A stretch of 64,000 bases of DNA. Source: Sphingomonas sanxanigenens DSM 19645 = NX02. GTDB taxonomy: Bacteria; Pseudomonadota; Alphaproteobacteria; Sphingomonadales; Sphingomonadaceae. This document shows, one piece after another, positions 1 to 7,614 of this stretch. Every line of letters begins with the position of its first letter. Position 1 is the first letter of the stretch. Made by a program: the position numbers and the translations under genes. The stretch lies in NCBI RefSeq assembly GCF_000512205.2, contig NZ_CP006644.1, forward strand, positions 6,112,001-6,176,000, read 5' to 3'. A model generated the notes under the pieces. That model did no database searches. It had not been told where the DNA came from and worked only from the letters and a program-made list of their open reading frames with translations.

Positions 1-572
1 ACCCGGCCGATCACCGTGAAAGGCTCCCGACCGAACATAATTGGCTGATGCTCGGGGTTTGTGGACCGTGGAACTAGCCGCGGAGGGTCGGCGCGATATT
101 GCTTGAGGGTCGTCTCGCCAGCGCCATTCATGACGGCAAAGATCTTGCCGTCGAGAAGGTCGGGTTGGGTGGGATCGATGACGACATATGCGTCATCGGC
201 GAAAATCTCATTCATGCTGTCGCCCTCCGGCCGCAGGGCGAAACACGCTTCTCCGACGCCTGGCACCGGCATCATCTCGTCAGTATGGGCCACCGCCTCG
301 CGCCAGTTGCCTGCGGCGATCTTTCCGACCACCGGCACCATGCGGACTGCTGGACGCCCTGGTTCCTCCAGTAGGTCGCCAATCGACACACCCAAGGCCT
401 TCGACAGCTTCACCAGCCACTCAACCGATATCGCCCGCTGCGACCGCTCTAGCTTGGCGATCGTCGTGAAATGCGTCGTCGGTTCGATCATCGAAGCCAA
501 CTGCTCCATTGATAAACCCCGCGCGCGGCGCAGCTCGCGAATGCGGGCACCAACTGGGAGAGTGTCACTCAT
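1..572 (-). CDS. Phage CI-like repressor, XRE HTH plus S24 peptidase (3' end outside window)
   Basis: This is the lysogeny repressor. It opens with ATG at 572 and stays open for 190 codons to the window edge, so the C-terminus is missing. Residues 7-65 form an XRE helix-turn-helix, with an HTH core around SMEQLASMIEPTTHFTTIAK. Residues 80-190 look like an S24 (LexA/CI) autopeptidase: a probable Ala87-Gly88 cleavage site, catalytic Ser119 in GDSM and Lys143 in DGKIFAV. Known biology: RecA-stimulated self-cleavage of such repressors induces the prophage. It is divergent from the Cro-like gene, and paired operators lie in the gap. The family call is firm; the phage-specific identity is not known. 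Confidence 0.9.
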   Translation of the reverse strand, partial: MSDTLPVGARIRELRRARGLSMEQLASMIEPTTHFTTIAKLERSQRAISVEWLVKLSKALGVSIGDLLEEPGRPAVRMVPVVGKIAAGNWREAVAHTDEMMPVPGVGEACFALRPEGDSMNEIFADDAYVVIDPTQPDLLDGKIFAVMNGAGETTLKQYRADPPRLVPRSTNPEHQPIMFGREPFTVIGR

Positions 573-603
573 GTTGTTTCGGCTCCGTCTGTTCGCGGCC
601 CCT

Positions 604-618
604 TAGCCAAAATGGCCA
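604..618. promoter_or_regulatory. Repressor/Cro operator, copy 1
   Basis: An imperfect palindrome, TAGCCA-AAA-TGGCCA, 32 bp upstream of the repressor start. It shares the TAGCCA half-site and 3-bp spacer with the second site at 661-675, and one base differs in its right arm. Two matched sites between divergent repressor and Cro-like genes are expected for a lambdoid switch. That these genes bind here is inferred from position. Confidence 0.65.
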
Positions 619-660
619 AGTCATGCTAGACGGTAATTTGGCACAACCTCTTGCGGCTAT

Positions 661-675
661 TAGCCAGAGTGGCTA
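661..675. promoter_or_regulatory. Repressor/Cro operator, copy 2
   Basis: A perfect palindrome, TAGCCA-GAG-TGGCTA, just upstream of the Cro-like start at 687. Its centre is 57 bp from that of the first site, about five to six helical turns, which would allow cooperative binding. It would cover the promoter or leader of the early operon, so bound repressor would block lytic replication genes. Confidence 0.65.
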
Positions 676-686
676 GTCTCGTCCCT

Positions 687-959
687 ATGACGACATGCGA
701 GATTGCGGATCCGGCAAGCCGGACGGGCGCTGAAAAGCTTTCGGCATATCTGAAGCGCGAGAGCCTTAGCTATTCAGAGTTTGCTCGGCGGGCGGGAACG
801 CCGCACGCGCGAACGATCGAGCGGATCGCCAAAGGGCAGCGCGAACCCGGCCGCAAAATGCTTCAAGGCATCTTCGCTGCCAGTAATGGCGAACTCACCG
901 CGAATGACTGGCTAATCCCGTTGGTCTCGTACGCCGTGCCTGACGGTCAGGCGCTTTAG
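687..959 (+). CDS. Cro-like small DNA-binding protein
   Basis: A 90-residue protein at the head of the early operon. Residues around LSYSEFARRAGTPHARTIER resemble a helix-turn-helix, followed by a basic stretch (GQREPGRKM), consistent with a Cro-type or XRE regulator. The ATG at 687 is preferred because the longer frame, from TTG at 651, would run through the operator palindrome. It ends two bases before the primase start, so the two are probably co-translated. No exact family was recognised; the Cro role is inferred from its divergence from the repressor. Confidence 0.6.
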   Translation: MTTCEIADPASRTGAEKLSAYLKRESLSYSEFARRAGTPHARTIERIAKGQREPGRKMLQGIFAASNGELTANDWLIPLVSYAVPDGQAL

Positions 960-960
960 A

Positions 961-1965
961 ATGCAGCGGGGGCGAAAAGCAGAAGACGACGACGCGTTCC
1001 GGCGTCGGGTCGATGCGGCGCGCGGACGCGTCGCGTTATCGGATGTAGTCGGTCGCTATACCAAGTTGTTGCGGGCCGGACGGGAGCTGGTCGGGCTCTG
1101 TCCATTCCACAAAGAGAAGTCACCGTCGTTTCGCGTCAACGACGCGAAGGCGACCTATTATTGCTTCGGCTGTGGGGCGTTTGGCGATGTCATCAAGTTC
1201 CTCGTCAAGAAAGCAGGGCTGTCGTTCATGGACGCGCTCCGCGACATCGAGGGCGGCACGTATCCCGAGGTCGACCCGGTGGAGCGGGCGCGCCGCGCGG
1301 AAGAGGACGCGGCCGAACGCGAGGCGGCCATTGCGGAGGCGCGCCGGATCTGGGACGGTGCGTCGCCGGCGGCTGGGTCGCCCGCCGAGGTCTACGCGCG
1401 CAGCCGCGGCATTATCATGCCGCTGCCGCCGTCGATCCGCTTCACACGGGTCTATGCCTGGATCGATCGGGAGAACGGCGAAGTCGGTCCAGATCTGCCG
1501 GCGCTGATCGGTGCCGTGACGGACGGCGCCGGCGAGGTCATCGGCCTGCAGCGCATCTTTCTTGCGAAGGGTGGGCGCGCGAAGGCCGGCATGAAGAAGC
1601 CCAAGAAGTCGCTGGGCCGCATACGCGGCGGGGCGCTGCGGCTCGATGCGACTCTTGTGGCGAACAGTGACCTCATTCTTGACGAGGTCATCATCACGGA
1701 AGGCCCCGAGGACGGCTTGTCGCTGGCGCAGGAGATGCCTGACCGTCGTGTCTGGGTCGCGCTCGGCACCGCCATGATGCCGGAGGTGCAGTTCCCGCCT
1801 GAGGTCCGCTCGATTGTCATTGCCGGTCAGAATGACAAGGCCGGGCACGATGCGGTGAAGAAGGCTGGCGAGGCCCTTGTAGAGCGCGGGTTCGCCGTGC
1901 GCACCATGTTCCCGGCGCCCGAGTTCAAGGACTGGAACGACCAGCTTCGGGGCATCCGCAAATGA
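961..1965 (+). CDS. Phage DNA primase, CHC2 zinc finger plus Toprim
   Basis: A 334-residue DnaG-type primase. The N-terminal CHC2 zinc finger is clear (Cys47, His50, Cys68 and Cys71, in CPFH and CFGC). The C-terminal half has a Toprim-like core: a VIITEGPEDGLS strand-turn with its acidic residue near 247, then a VIAGQNDKAG segment. The usual DnaG helicase-interacting C-terminal domain is absent, so this is a short phage primase. It overlaps the helicase start by 4 bp (ATGA), giving a primase-helicase replication pair. Confidence 0.88.
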   Translation: MQRGRKAEDDDAFRRRVDAARGRVALSDVVGRYTKLLRAGRELVGLCPFHKEKSPSFRVNDAKATYYCFGCGAFGDVIKFLVKKAGLSFMDALRDIEGGTYPEVDPVERARRAEEDAAEREAAIAEARRIWDGASPAAGSPAEVYARSRGIIMPLPPSIRFTRVYAWIDRENGEVGPDLPALIGAVTDGAGEVIGLQRIFLAKGGRAKAGMKKPKKSLGRIRGGALRLDATLVANSDLILDEVIITEGPEDGLSLAQEMPDRRVWVALGTAMMPEVQFPPEVRSIVIAGQNDKAGHDAVKKAGEALVERGFAVRTMFPAPEFKDWNDQLRGIRK

Positions 1966-3440
1966 GCGGAGCCTTTGATGAAGAGATGGGGGGCGCCCTG
2001 CCGATCGAGCCGCTGGCAACGTCGGCTATTCGCGCGCTGTGCAACCCCGAGGCCGAGCTCTACCTGATCGAGGAACTGATTGCCGACAACAAGCTGATCG
2101 AACAGGCGGCAGACGAGGTAAGAGCGGTGGACTTCTCAGCCGCGCTTCACGCCCGGATCTTCACGCGAATGATTGCGGAACATGCCTCCGGCCGCCGGGT
2201 CGAAGCGATCACGCTCGAACCCTTCTTTCGTGAGGATGAGGATTGGATCAGCGGCAAGATGTTCGGCCGGCTGTCTGGCGCCGATATCAACGCATCGCGG
2301 GATCGATCCCGGATCCGTGGCTATGTCGACCACCTCGTCGAACTGTCGAAGCGTCGGCGGCTGGTCGCTGGCCTCCAAGATGCCATCGCATCTGCGCGCA
2401 CGATCGAAGTGCCGCTGCTCGAACTGGCGACCCACATCGACGAAGCAGTTGCCGTCATCACCGAGGCGGAGCAAACCGAGGAGCATGGCACGCTCGGCGA
2501 GTATGCCGCCCAGGTCATCGCTGATTGGGGTAAACCGATCCACGGCGTGCGCAGCGGCCTGATCAAGTCGCTCGACGATGTCACTGGAACACTGGAGACC
2601 AGCGACACTGTAGTCGTGGCCGGCGGGACCGGCATGGGCAAGACGGCGTTCGCCAGCAGCTACGCGATCGGCGTCGCGCAGGTCGGCCAAGGCGTGCTCA
2701 TGATCAGTCAGGAGATGACCGGCGTGCAGCTCGCCCGGCGTGCCATCGCTGACGCCTCTACCCTGATCGGCCAGGCGGTCGATCATCGCGGGATCCGCAA
2801 CCAGTCGCTCGATGGCGAGCACATGATGCGCATGACGCGCACCGCGGAGAAGCTGAGCGAACTGCCGATCGAGGTCGTTCCCGCCGCGGGTATGACCGTG
2901 GACAAGCTGCGCCGCGTGATCCGCCGGCAACGCCGCCGGTTCCAAGCGAAGGGCACAGAGTTGATGCTCGTCGTAGTCGACTATCTCCAGCTCATGCAGC
3001 CGTCGCGCGCGGGAATGTCAGCCTACGAATCCGCGACCGAGATCAGCAAGGGCCTAAAGCTGCTGGCAGGTTCAGAGAACGTCGTGATGATGGCGCTCTC
3101 GCAGTTGAACCGCAACATGCACAAGCGGGCATCGCACAAGCCGGAACTGGCGGATCTGCGCGACAGCGGCCAGATCGAGCAGGACGCATCGACCATCATC
3201 CTGCTGCATCGCGAAGAGCAATTCGTGAGGAACGAGGAGCCCAAGACGAAGCCTCGGGACAGCCTCGAATACACGGACTGGGAGACACAGTTGCGCGCCT
3301 GCCTCGGCCGCATCGAGTTCATCGTTCCGAAGTCGCGCCACGGCACGACCGGCAAGGCGCTGGGCTGGTTCTTCGGCAAATATCAGGCCGTCCGCGGCAA
3401 CGAGCATGATCCTTCTGACTATGGTGGCTTCTATGTCTGA
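1962..3440 (+). CDS. Replicative DNA helicase, DnaB-like
   Basis: A 492-residue hexameric helicase of the DnaB/RecA fold. An N-terminal DnaB domain (about 25-165) is followed by the ATPase core, with Walker A GGTGMGKT at 221-228, a hydrophobic LMLVVVDYLQLMQ Walker B strand, and a later LSQLNR motif. It unwinds DNA at the fork and would act with the primase just upstream. Its stop overlaps the next gene's start. Length and motif order are normal for DnaB, so there is no sign of damage. Confidence 0.92.
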   Translation: MSGAFDEEMGGALPIEPLATSAIRALCNPEAELYLIEELIADNKLIEQAADEVRAVDFSAALHARIFTRMIAEHASGRRVEAITLEPFFREDEDWISGKMFGRLSGADINASRDRSRIRGYVDHLVELSKRRRLVAGLQDAIASARTIEVPLLELATHIDEAVAVITEAEQTEEHGTLGEYAAQVIADWGKPIHGVRSGLIKSLDDVTGTLETSDTVVVAGGTGMGKTAFASSYAIGVAQVGQGVLMISQEMTGVQLARRAIADASTLIGQAVDHRGIRNQSLDGEHMMRMTRTAEKLSELPIEVVPAAGMTVDKLRRVIRRQRRRFQAKGTELMLVVVDYLQLMQPSRAGMSAYESATEISKGLKLLAGSENVVMMALSQLNRNMHKRASHKPELADLRDSGQIEQDASTIILLHREEQFVRNEEPKTKPRDSLEYTDWETQLRACLGRIEFIVPKSRHGTTGKALGWFFGKYQAVRGNEHDPSDYGGFYV

Positions 3441-4356
3441 CGCGGCGCTCCCCGACCCTCTCACGCCGCCGGACTGCGATCTGCGCGGGCTGGAGTATAT
3501 GCCCCTGCTGGGCAATCACCTGTTCGGCAGCGAGTTCAACGCGCGCGCAACGGACAGCGAGTGGCGCGCGGCACTGACGCTATGGTGGGCTGCATGGGGA
3601 CAGGTGCCGGCCGCTTCTTTGCCGGACGAGGATACGGCTCTGTGTCGCTTCGCGGATCTCGGAAAGGATGTGAAGTCGTGGCGCAAGCTTCGCGCTGGTG
3701 CGCTGCACGGATGGGTGAAGTGCGCTGACGGGCGGCTCTATCACCCGCTGCTGGCCAAGCAGGCTTTGATCGCCTGGGAAAAGCGGCAGCAGGATCGGCA
3801 GGCGCGGACGACCTCGGCAGAGCGGAAGGCACGGGAACGCGCGGATCGATCGCGCATGTTCGAGGATCTCGCTGCGGTTGGCGTCACGCCGGCATGGAAC
3901 ATTCCAACAGGTGACCTACGCGCTCTCGTCACCGAGCATGTCCGTGACCAGTCACGCGAAAAAGTCACACCTGTCACGCCTCCTGTCACACGAAATGTCA
4001 CGGCTAAGACGGGACGGGACGGGACAGTATATTCCGATACTAACGTATCGGGCGCTGACGCGCCGCCGATCGATGTCGTGAAAGCGATGTTCGACGAGGG
4101 CGTCGCCTTGCTTGGCCAGTACGGCCGGAACGCCAGTTCCTCGCGAAGCATCATCGGGAAGTGGCGCAACGCTCGCGGACCCGATTGGGTGTTGAGGGCG
4201 ATCCGCGCTGCCAAGGCCGAAGCGACGGGCGATCCTGTGGAATGGATCCAGGGCCGCCTTCGGCGCGAGAACTCCGACGAGGATGAGCGGGCGGCGTACA
4301 GGCGGCTCGCGGTTCAGGAATATCTGGAAGCCGACAAAGCGGCGGGGAGGGCGTGA
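3433..4356 (+). CDS. DUF1376 (YdaU-like) replication-associated protein
   Basis: A 307-residue protein whose first 120 residues fit DUF1376 (hydrophobic and Trp-rich, with TLWWAAWGQ and a basic KSWRKLRAGALHGW stretch). In phages this family sits next to helicase or helicase-loader genes and often carries a C-terminal replication-initiation region. The C-terminal part (about 200-307) is helical and charged. ATG at 3433 is chosen because it overlaps the helicase stop; the open frame extends further left inside dnaB. An initiation or helicase-loading role is inferred from family context. Confidence 0.65.
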   Translation: MSDAALPDPLTPPDCDLRGLEYMPLLGNHLFGSEFNARATDSEWRAALTLWWAAWGQVPAASLPDEDTALCRFADLGKDVKSWRKLRAGALHGWVKCADGRLYHPLLAKQALIAWEKRQQDRQARTTSAERKARERADRSRMFEDLAAVGVTPAWNIPTGDLRALVTEHVRDQSREKVTPVTPPVTRNVTAKTGRDGTVYSDTNVSGADAPPIDVVKAMFDEGVALLGQYGRNASSSRSIIGKWRNARGPDWVLRAIRAAKAEATGDPVEWIQGRLRRENSDEDERAAYRRLAVQEYLEADKAAGRA

Positions 4357-4979
4357 TGGGACATAGGACAATGATCGACGAAGTTGCCACCATCGATGCA
4401 CCGTCATCGGCTTTTGACATCACTGCCGGGATTTCGGACGGAGCGTTCAGCGATCTGAACCCGCATCAGCGGCGGATGATCATCATCCTTGCCTCCCGCG
4501 CGGCTGAGCGGGCGTATCGGCGTGGGTTCCAGCAGGGCGCACATATCGCGACGGAACGCCCGGCCAACCTCCCAACTGACCTTCACGCCTGGCGTTATGG
4601 CGCCTCAGCGGATCTCGCGCCTTGGGCTGACTGCCCGGCAGTGGAGCCATCGATCGAGCGTCTGTATTCCGAGAACAAGCGACTCTACCGGATCGGGCTG
4701 GCGGAAGAGTGCTCCCAGGCCAGTCGTGAGCAGGTTGGGCAAATCGCTGGCATTCTTCGGGCGTGCGCTCAGGCGCTGATTGATGCGCGCTTGAACGACC
4801 CGGACGATGAGAACGAAAATGGCGCCCTTGCAAGCGATCTCGTCGACGCCGTCGATACGGTGGAAGCCGCGTGTCCCAACTTGCTAACCGAGGTGCTGAC
4901 TGGGCGCCGCCACGAGATGTCCGCTGGAGTGGTGCGTGAGATTTTGCGGGCCATCGAGGCTGCCTGGGCGGGATCGTGA
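4356..4979 (+). CDS. Hypothetical early phage protein
   Basis: A 207-residue acidic, mostly helical protein with no signal peptide or membrane segment and no domain I recognise. The start is either ATG 4356 (TGATG overlap with the previous stop) or the adjacent GTG 4353; a GGGGAGGG ribosome site precedes both. It lies between the DUF1376 gene and a 55-residue ORF in an uninterrupted early operon, so a supporting role in replication or early takeover is possible but unproven. Confidence 0.6.
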   Translation: MGHRTMIDEVATIDAPSSAFDITAGISDGAFSDLNPHQRRMIIILASRAAERAYRRGFQQGAHIATERPANLPTDLHAWRYGASADLAPWADCPAVEPSIERLYSENKRLYRIGLAEECSQASREQVGQIAGILRACAQALIDARLNDPDDENENGALASDLVDAVDTVEAACPNLLTEVLTGRRHEMSAGVVREILRAIEAAWAGS

Positions 4980-5146
4980 TGAGCGACGACGATCAAGCGG
5001 GGCGGGCGCCCCCGCACCGCATCCGGGAGATCGCTGACCGGCTTCGGCGCCTGCGCCCCGATTGGTCAAACCCCGAACGCTATTTCGAGAACCGCTCCGA
5101 CCTGGAGCATGATTTGCGCCGCTTGGCGAAGGAGATTGACGAGTGA
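4979..5146 (+). CDS. Small early phage protein, 55 aa
   Basis: A short ORF beginning with an ATG that overlaps the upstream stop (TGATG) and ending with a stop that overlaps the next gene's GTG start (GTGA). The protein is highly charged, rich in Arg, Asp and Glu, with a predicted helical C-terminus (RSDLEHDLRRLAKEIDE). The two-sided stop/start overlaps are the main evidence that it is translated. Function unknown. Confidence 0.6.
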   Translation: MSDDDQAGRAPPHRIREIADRLRRLRPDWSNPERYFENRSDLEHDLRRLAKEIDE

Positions 5147-5859
5147 CCAAGCACCGCGCCCGAGACGTGATCGATGTCCGCCGGCCCAGCACGGCGATCG
5201 AGACCATGGCGGCGATGAGCCGCCGTGCGCACGTCCAGCCTGTCGGACGGGCGAAGCCGATGAAGCCGACTGCGGAGCAGATGCGCCACGGCTCGTTTGA
5301 GGAAGTCGATATCGTCGACAAGAAGGCTGGCGGCGCGTCGATCACCATCGGGCACGCCTATCGGCGCCAGCCCCGGTTCACGTCGATTAGCGGGCTCGGC
5401 ACGGGCCAGATCAAGGCGCTTACCTTTTACCGGCGCGTGTTCGACGAATCCGAGCAGTCCGAAACGAAATGTGCGCTGGACATCGGAACGGGTTCCGGTG
5501 TCGGCGGATCACATGTCGCGATTGCGCGGATGGAAAGCCTTGCCTTCTCGAACATCACGCTGCGGACCATCGAAGGGGAGATCGGCGCCAATCTGGACAC
5601 GCTGCGGGCTGTGGCCCTGCATGATCAGACGTTCAGCGAGGTGGCCATGGCGCGATATGGCAGCCGTGATGTGCAGCGCATCACACTCGGCAAAGGCAAG
5701 GCCCCCCCGTCCGTGGTCAACACGCTGCAGCCCCGATCGGGCAAGCACCGGACGATGGTGCGGGAGCAGTTCATGGCGGCTCTCGCGCGGCTGGTCGAAG
5801 CCGTGGAGCCGTACCTGCAAACGCAGGCAAAGCGGAGCTTGCGCGGGGGCACGCGATGA
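5143..5859 (+). CDS. Hypothetical phage protein, possible DNA-binding regulator
   Basis: A 238-residue basic protein, the last gene of the early operon. It starts at GTG 5143, inside the preceding gene's stop. A segment near residues 165-185 (FSEVAMARYGSRDVQRI) has the look of a helix-turn-helix, and the C-terminal half is Arg/Lys rich. Being last before the early terminator and first before the late region is typical of late-gene regulators, but I do not recognise the family, and the regulatory role is only a guess. Confidence 0.5.
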   Translation: MTKHRARDVIDVRRPSTAIETMAAMSRRAHVQPVGRAKPMKPTAEQMRHGSFEEVDIVDKKAGGASITIGHAYRRQPRFTSISGLGTGQIKALTFYRRVFDESEQSETKCALDIGTGSGVGGSHVAIARMESLAFSNITLRTIEGEIGANLDTLRAVALHDQTFSEVAMARYGSRDVQRITLGKGKAPPSVVNTLQPRSGKHRTMVREQFMAALARLVEAVEPYLQTQAKRSLRGGTR

Positions 5860-5884
5860 GGCATAACGCAAACCGTTGAGATTG

Positions 5885-5916
5885 CGCCTCGGGCCGGAAG
5901 CGGTGCCGAGGCGTTT
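5885..5916 (+). terminator. Early-operon terminator
   Basis: An 8-bp perfect stem (CGCCTCGG, 5885-5892, with CCGAGGCG, 5906-5913) and a 13-nt loop, followed by TTT then mixed pyrimidines. It lies 26 bp after the last early gene. The T-tract is short, so termination may be partial, which would leave room for antitermination into the late genes. Confidence 0.55.
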
Positions 5917-5966
5917 CTGTATCTGGTGTGGCTGGTCACTATCCGAGCGATCTGTGACCCGCATCT

Positions 5967-6035
5967 TATAATCGTTTTATGATAGAGCGGCGACCGGCGT
6001 CGCATCGGCGCATCACTGGTATCCACTACCAGTGA
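5967..6035 (+). promoter_or_regulatory. Candidate late promoter and palindromic control site
   Basis: A perfect -10 hexamer, TATAAT, lies at 5967-5972 without a convincing -35, as expected for an activator-dependent promoter. Forty bases downstream is a perfect inverted repeat, TCACTGGTA-TCCAC-TACCAGTGA (6013-6035), 16 bp before the HNH start. The repeat could be a regulator site or a leader hairpin for the late transcript. Promoter use is inferred. Confidence 0.45.
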
Positions 6036-6051
6036 CGGGAGCGGAGGCCAT

Positions 6052-6363
6052 ATGCCGACAAAGCCGCCCGCGCTCCGCCCCAAGCCCGCCCGCAAACAGT
6101 CAAACTGGAACCGCCGCGCATCGCGCCAGTCGCGCGGATATGGCCGCGAGCATGAGCGGATCCGCGCTGAGCTGCTGCGGGATGAGCCGCTCTGTCGTGA
6201 GTGCAGGAAGCACGGCCGCGTCACCGCCGCGGTGATCGCTGACCATGTCGTGCCGTTGGCGCAGGGCGGTTCGGGCGAGCGGTCGAACTACCAGCCGCTA
6301 TGTCGGCCATGCTCGGACGCGAAGACAGCGCGCGAGGCTGCTGCAGGAAGGACGAAGCCATGA
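6052..6363 (+). CDS. Phage HNH endonuclease
   Basis: A 103-residue HNH protein. Two CxxC knuckles (CREC near 48, CRPC near 87) flank an ADHVVPLAQGGSGERSN core with the catalytic DH and downstream Asn/His positions. In HK97-like phages an HNH nuclease beside the terminase helps cut DNA at cos. The very basic N-terminus (KPARKQSNWNRRASRQSR) fits DNA binding. It is the first gene of the late operon and overlaps the next gene by 4 bp. Confidence 0.88.
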   Translation: MPTKPPALRPKPARKQSNWNRRASRQSRGYGREHERIRAELLRDEPLCRECRKHGRVTAAVIADHVVPLAQGGSGERSNYQPLCRPCSDAKTAREAAAGRTKP

Positions 6364-6608
6364 CGTTCGATGAGGTGGCCGAGGCCGCTATGCTGGTGGG
6401 CACGTACAAGCAGCTTGCCGATGCACGGGCGCGGGTGAACGAGACCGTGATCCAGATTGCCGGCGCGCTGCCCGCGGTACAGGACGCGATCAATAACACC
6501 GTGTCGTCTCAGGTGCAGTCGCAAGTCACCGCGGCGCTGGATGCCAGCATTGCGAGCACGGTTGATCGCCTCACCGCGATGGGCATTGAACTGCCGGTCG
6601 CGATCTGA
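6360..6608 (+). CDS. Hypothetical phage protein, 82 aa
   Basis: A small helical protein, starting at an ATG that overlaps the HNH stop. It has a long Gln/Val/Ala-rich amphipathic stretch, consistent with a short coiled coil, and no cysteines or membrane segment. It ends with an overlap into the next gene. It is part of a set of three small proteins between HNH and terminase; function unknown. Confidence 0.5.
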   Translation: MTFDEVAEAAMLVGTYKQLADARARVNETVIQIAGALPAVQDAINNTVSSQVQSQVTAALDASIASTVDRLTAMGIELPVAI

Positions 6609-6907
6609 TGTTGCTGATCGAGATTCCGCGGGCCGCATCGATCGAAGAGGACGATCCCCGCTTCACGCCCGCGATCGTAGAGATCGGCCCATGGCTGAAC
6701 ATTGTGCTTGATGGTGTCGTGCAGCGCTTTGTCATCGGCTATGACATCGATGCCGGCACAGTCGATCGCCTCGTCGTTGATGAGAATGACCACGTCACGC
6801 TCAATGCGGCGAAGGATGCGGCGTTGACCGAGACGATCGCTGGCGTGGTTGAGGTGAGCTGGATTGGCGATGTCCCCGCGGCCGGCGGCAAGGTAGTCAT
6901 CTCATGA
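6608..6907 (+). CDS. Hypothetical phage protein, 99 aa
   Basis: An acidic, beta-rich small protein (alternating hydrophobic strands such as IVEIGPWLNIVLDGVVQRFVI). It starts within the TGATG of the previous gene and overlaps the next start by 4 bp. I do not recognise a family. Its operon position suggests a virion or DNA-packaging accessory, but nothing in the sequence proves this. Confidence 0.5.
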   Translation: MLLIEIPRAASIEEDDPRFTPAIVEIGPWLNIVLDGVVQRFVIGYDIDAGTVDRLVVDENDHVTLNAAKDAALTETIAGVVEVSWIGDVPAAGGKVVIS

Positions 6908-7101
6908 TCGACATGGATGCACTGGCACGTGCCGCCGAAGGTGATCCGAACGCAAAGGTGACGGTGAGCAAGAAGTGGCTGGCCGAAGTCCATCGGCTGC
7001 TCCAGCAGCGGGCGCGCGATAGACGGATGGACAGCGTGCTTGAAAAGGTGTTCAGCTACGGGCGCGGCGCTACACCCCCGGGGGGCGGGGCAAAAGTCTA
7101 G
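6904..7101 (+). CDS. Hypothetical phage protein, 65 aa
   Basis: A short basic protein with a helical core (KKWLAEVHRLLQQRARDRR) and a Gly/Pro-rich tail. It starts in an ATGA overlap with the previous gene, which is the best evidence for translation. No domain recognised. Confidence 0.45.
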   Translation: MIDMDALARAAEGDPNAKVTVSKKWLAEVHRLLQQRARDRRMDSVLEKVFSYGRGATPPGGGAKV

Positions 7102-7188
7102 GGCGGCTCGTCTCAGGACCGCGCGGGAACCTCTTTTTTCGCGCGTGCAGATTAAACTTTGGGTGCGAGATAAATTCGGAGGTCGCCG
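7102..7188. other. Gap before terminase; possible cos region
   Basis: An 87-bp gap between the small late genes and terminase. It holds a GC-rich half-palindrome (CCGCGCG...CGCGCG) around a six-T run at 7133-7138, then an AT-richer stretch and a GGAGG ribosome site for the small terminase. In HK97-type phages cos lies just upstream of the small terminase gene, so this is the natural place to look, but no cut site can be read directly. Confidence 0.25.
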
Positions 7189-7614
7189 ATGAAGCGAGGC
7201 CCCAAGGCTGAGCCACCGTCGGTCAAGCTGGCGCGCGGGACTTTCCAGCCGGTGCGCGATGGCGTGAAAACGGAGACGATCGTGGCGGGTGATCCGCCAC
7301 TCATGCCCGAGTATCTTTCAGCCGAGGCGGAAGAGGTGTGGCAAGAGGAGATCGGCCGCGTGATGGCGGTCGGGGTCACCGAGATCGATAGCAGCCTGTT
7401 CGCGCGGTACTGCGCGCTTGAGGCGCTGATCCGCAAGGCATTCGCCAACCCGGAGGGCGATCCGCCTCCGGCCGCTTACCTGACCACGCAGCGCCAGATG
7501 GCCGAGCTGCTAGGCATCGCCGGCCGGAAGAGCCGCGTCGGAAAGGTGGCTGATGACCCGACGAAGCGCGGCGGCAACCCGTTCGCCCGAAACGGAAACC
7601 GAGCACGCGCGTGA
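7189..7614 (+). CDS. terS: Terminase small subunit, P27 family
   Basis: A 141-residue P27-type small terminase. The N-terminal MKRGPKAEPPSVKLARGTF motif and the following PPLMPEYLSAEAEEVWQE segment are family hallmarks. It recognises the packaging site and hands DNA to the large subunit. GGAGG precedes ATG 7189. It overlaps the large-subunit start by 62 bp in another frame. Confidence 0.85.
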   Translation: MKRGPKAEPPSVKLARGTFQPVRDGVKTETIVAGDPPLMPEYLSAEAEEVWQEEIGRVMAVGVTEIDSSLFARYCALEALIRKAFANPEGDPPPAAYLTTQRQMAELLGIAGRKSRVGKVADDPTKRGGNPFARNGNRARA

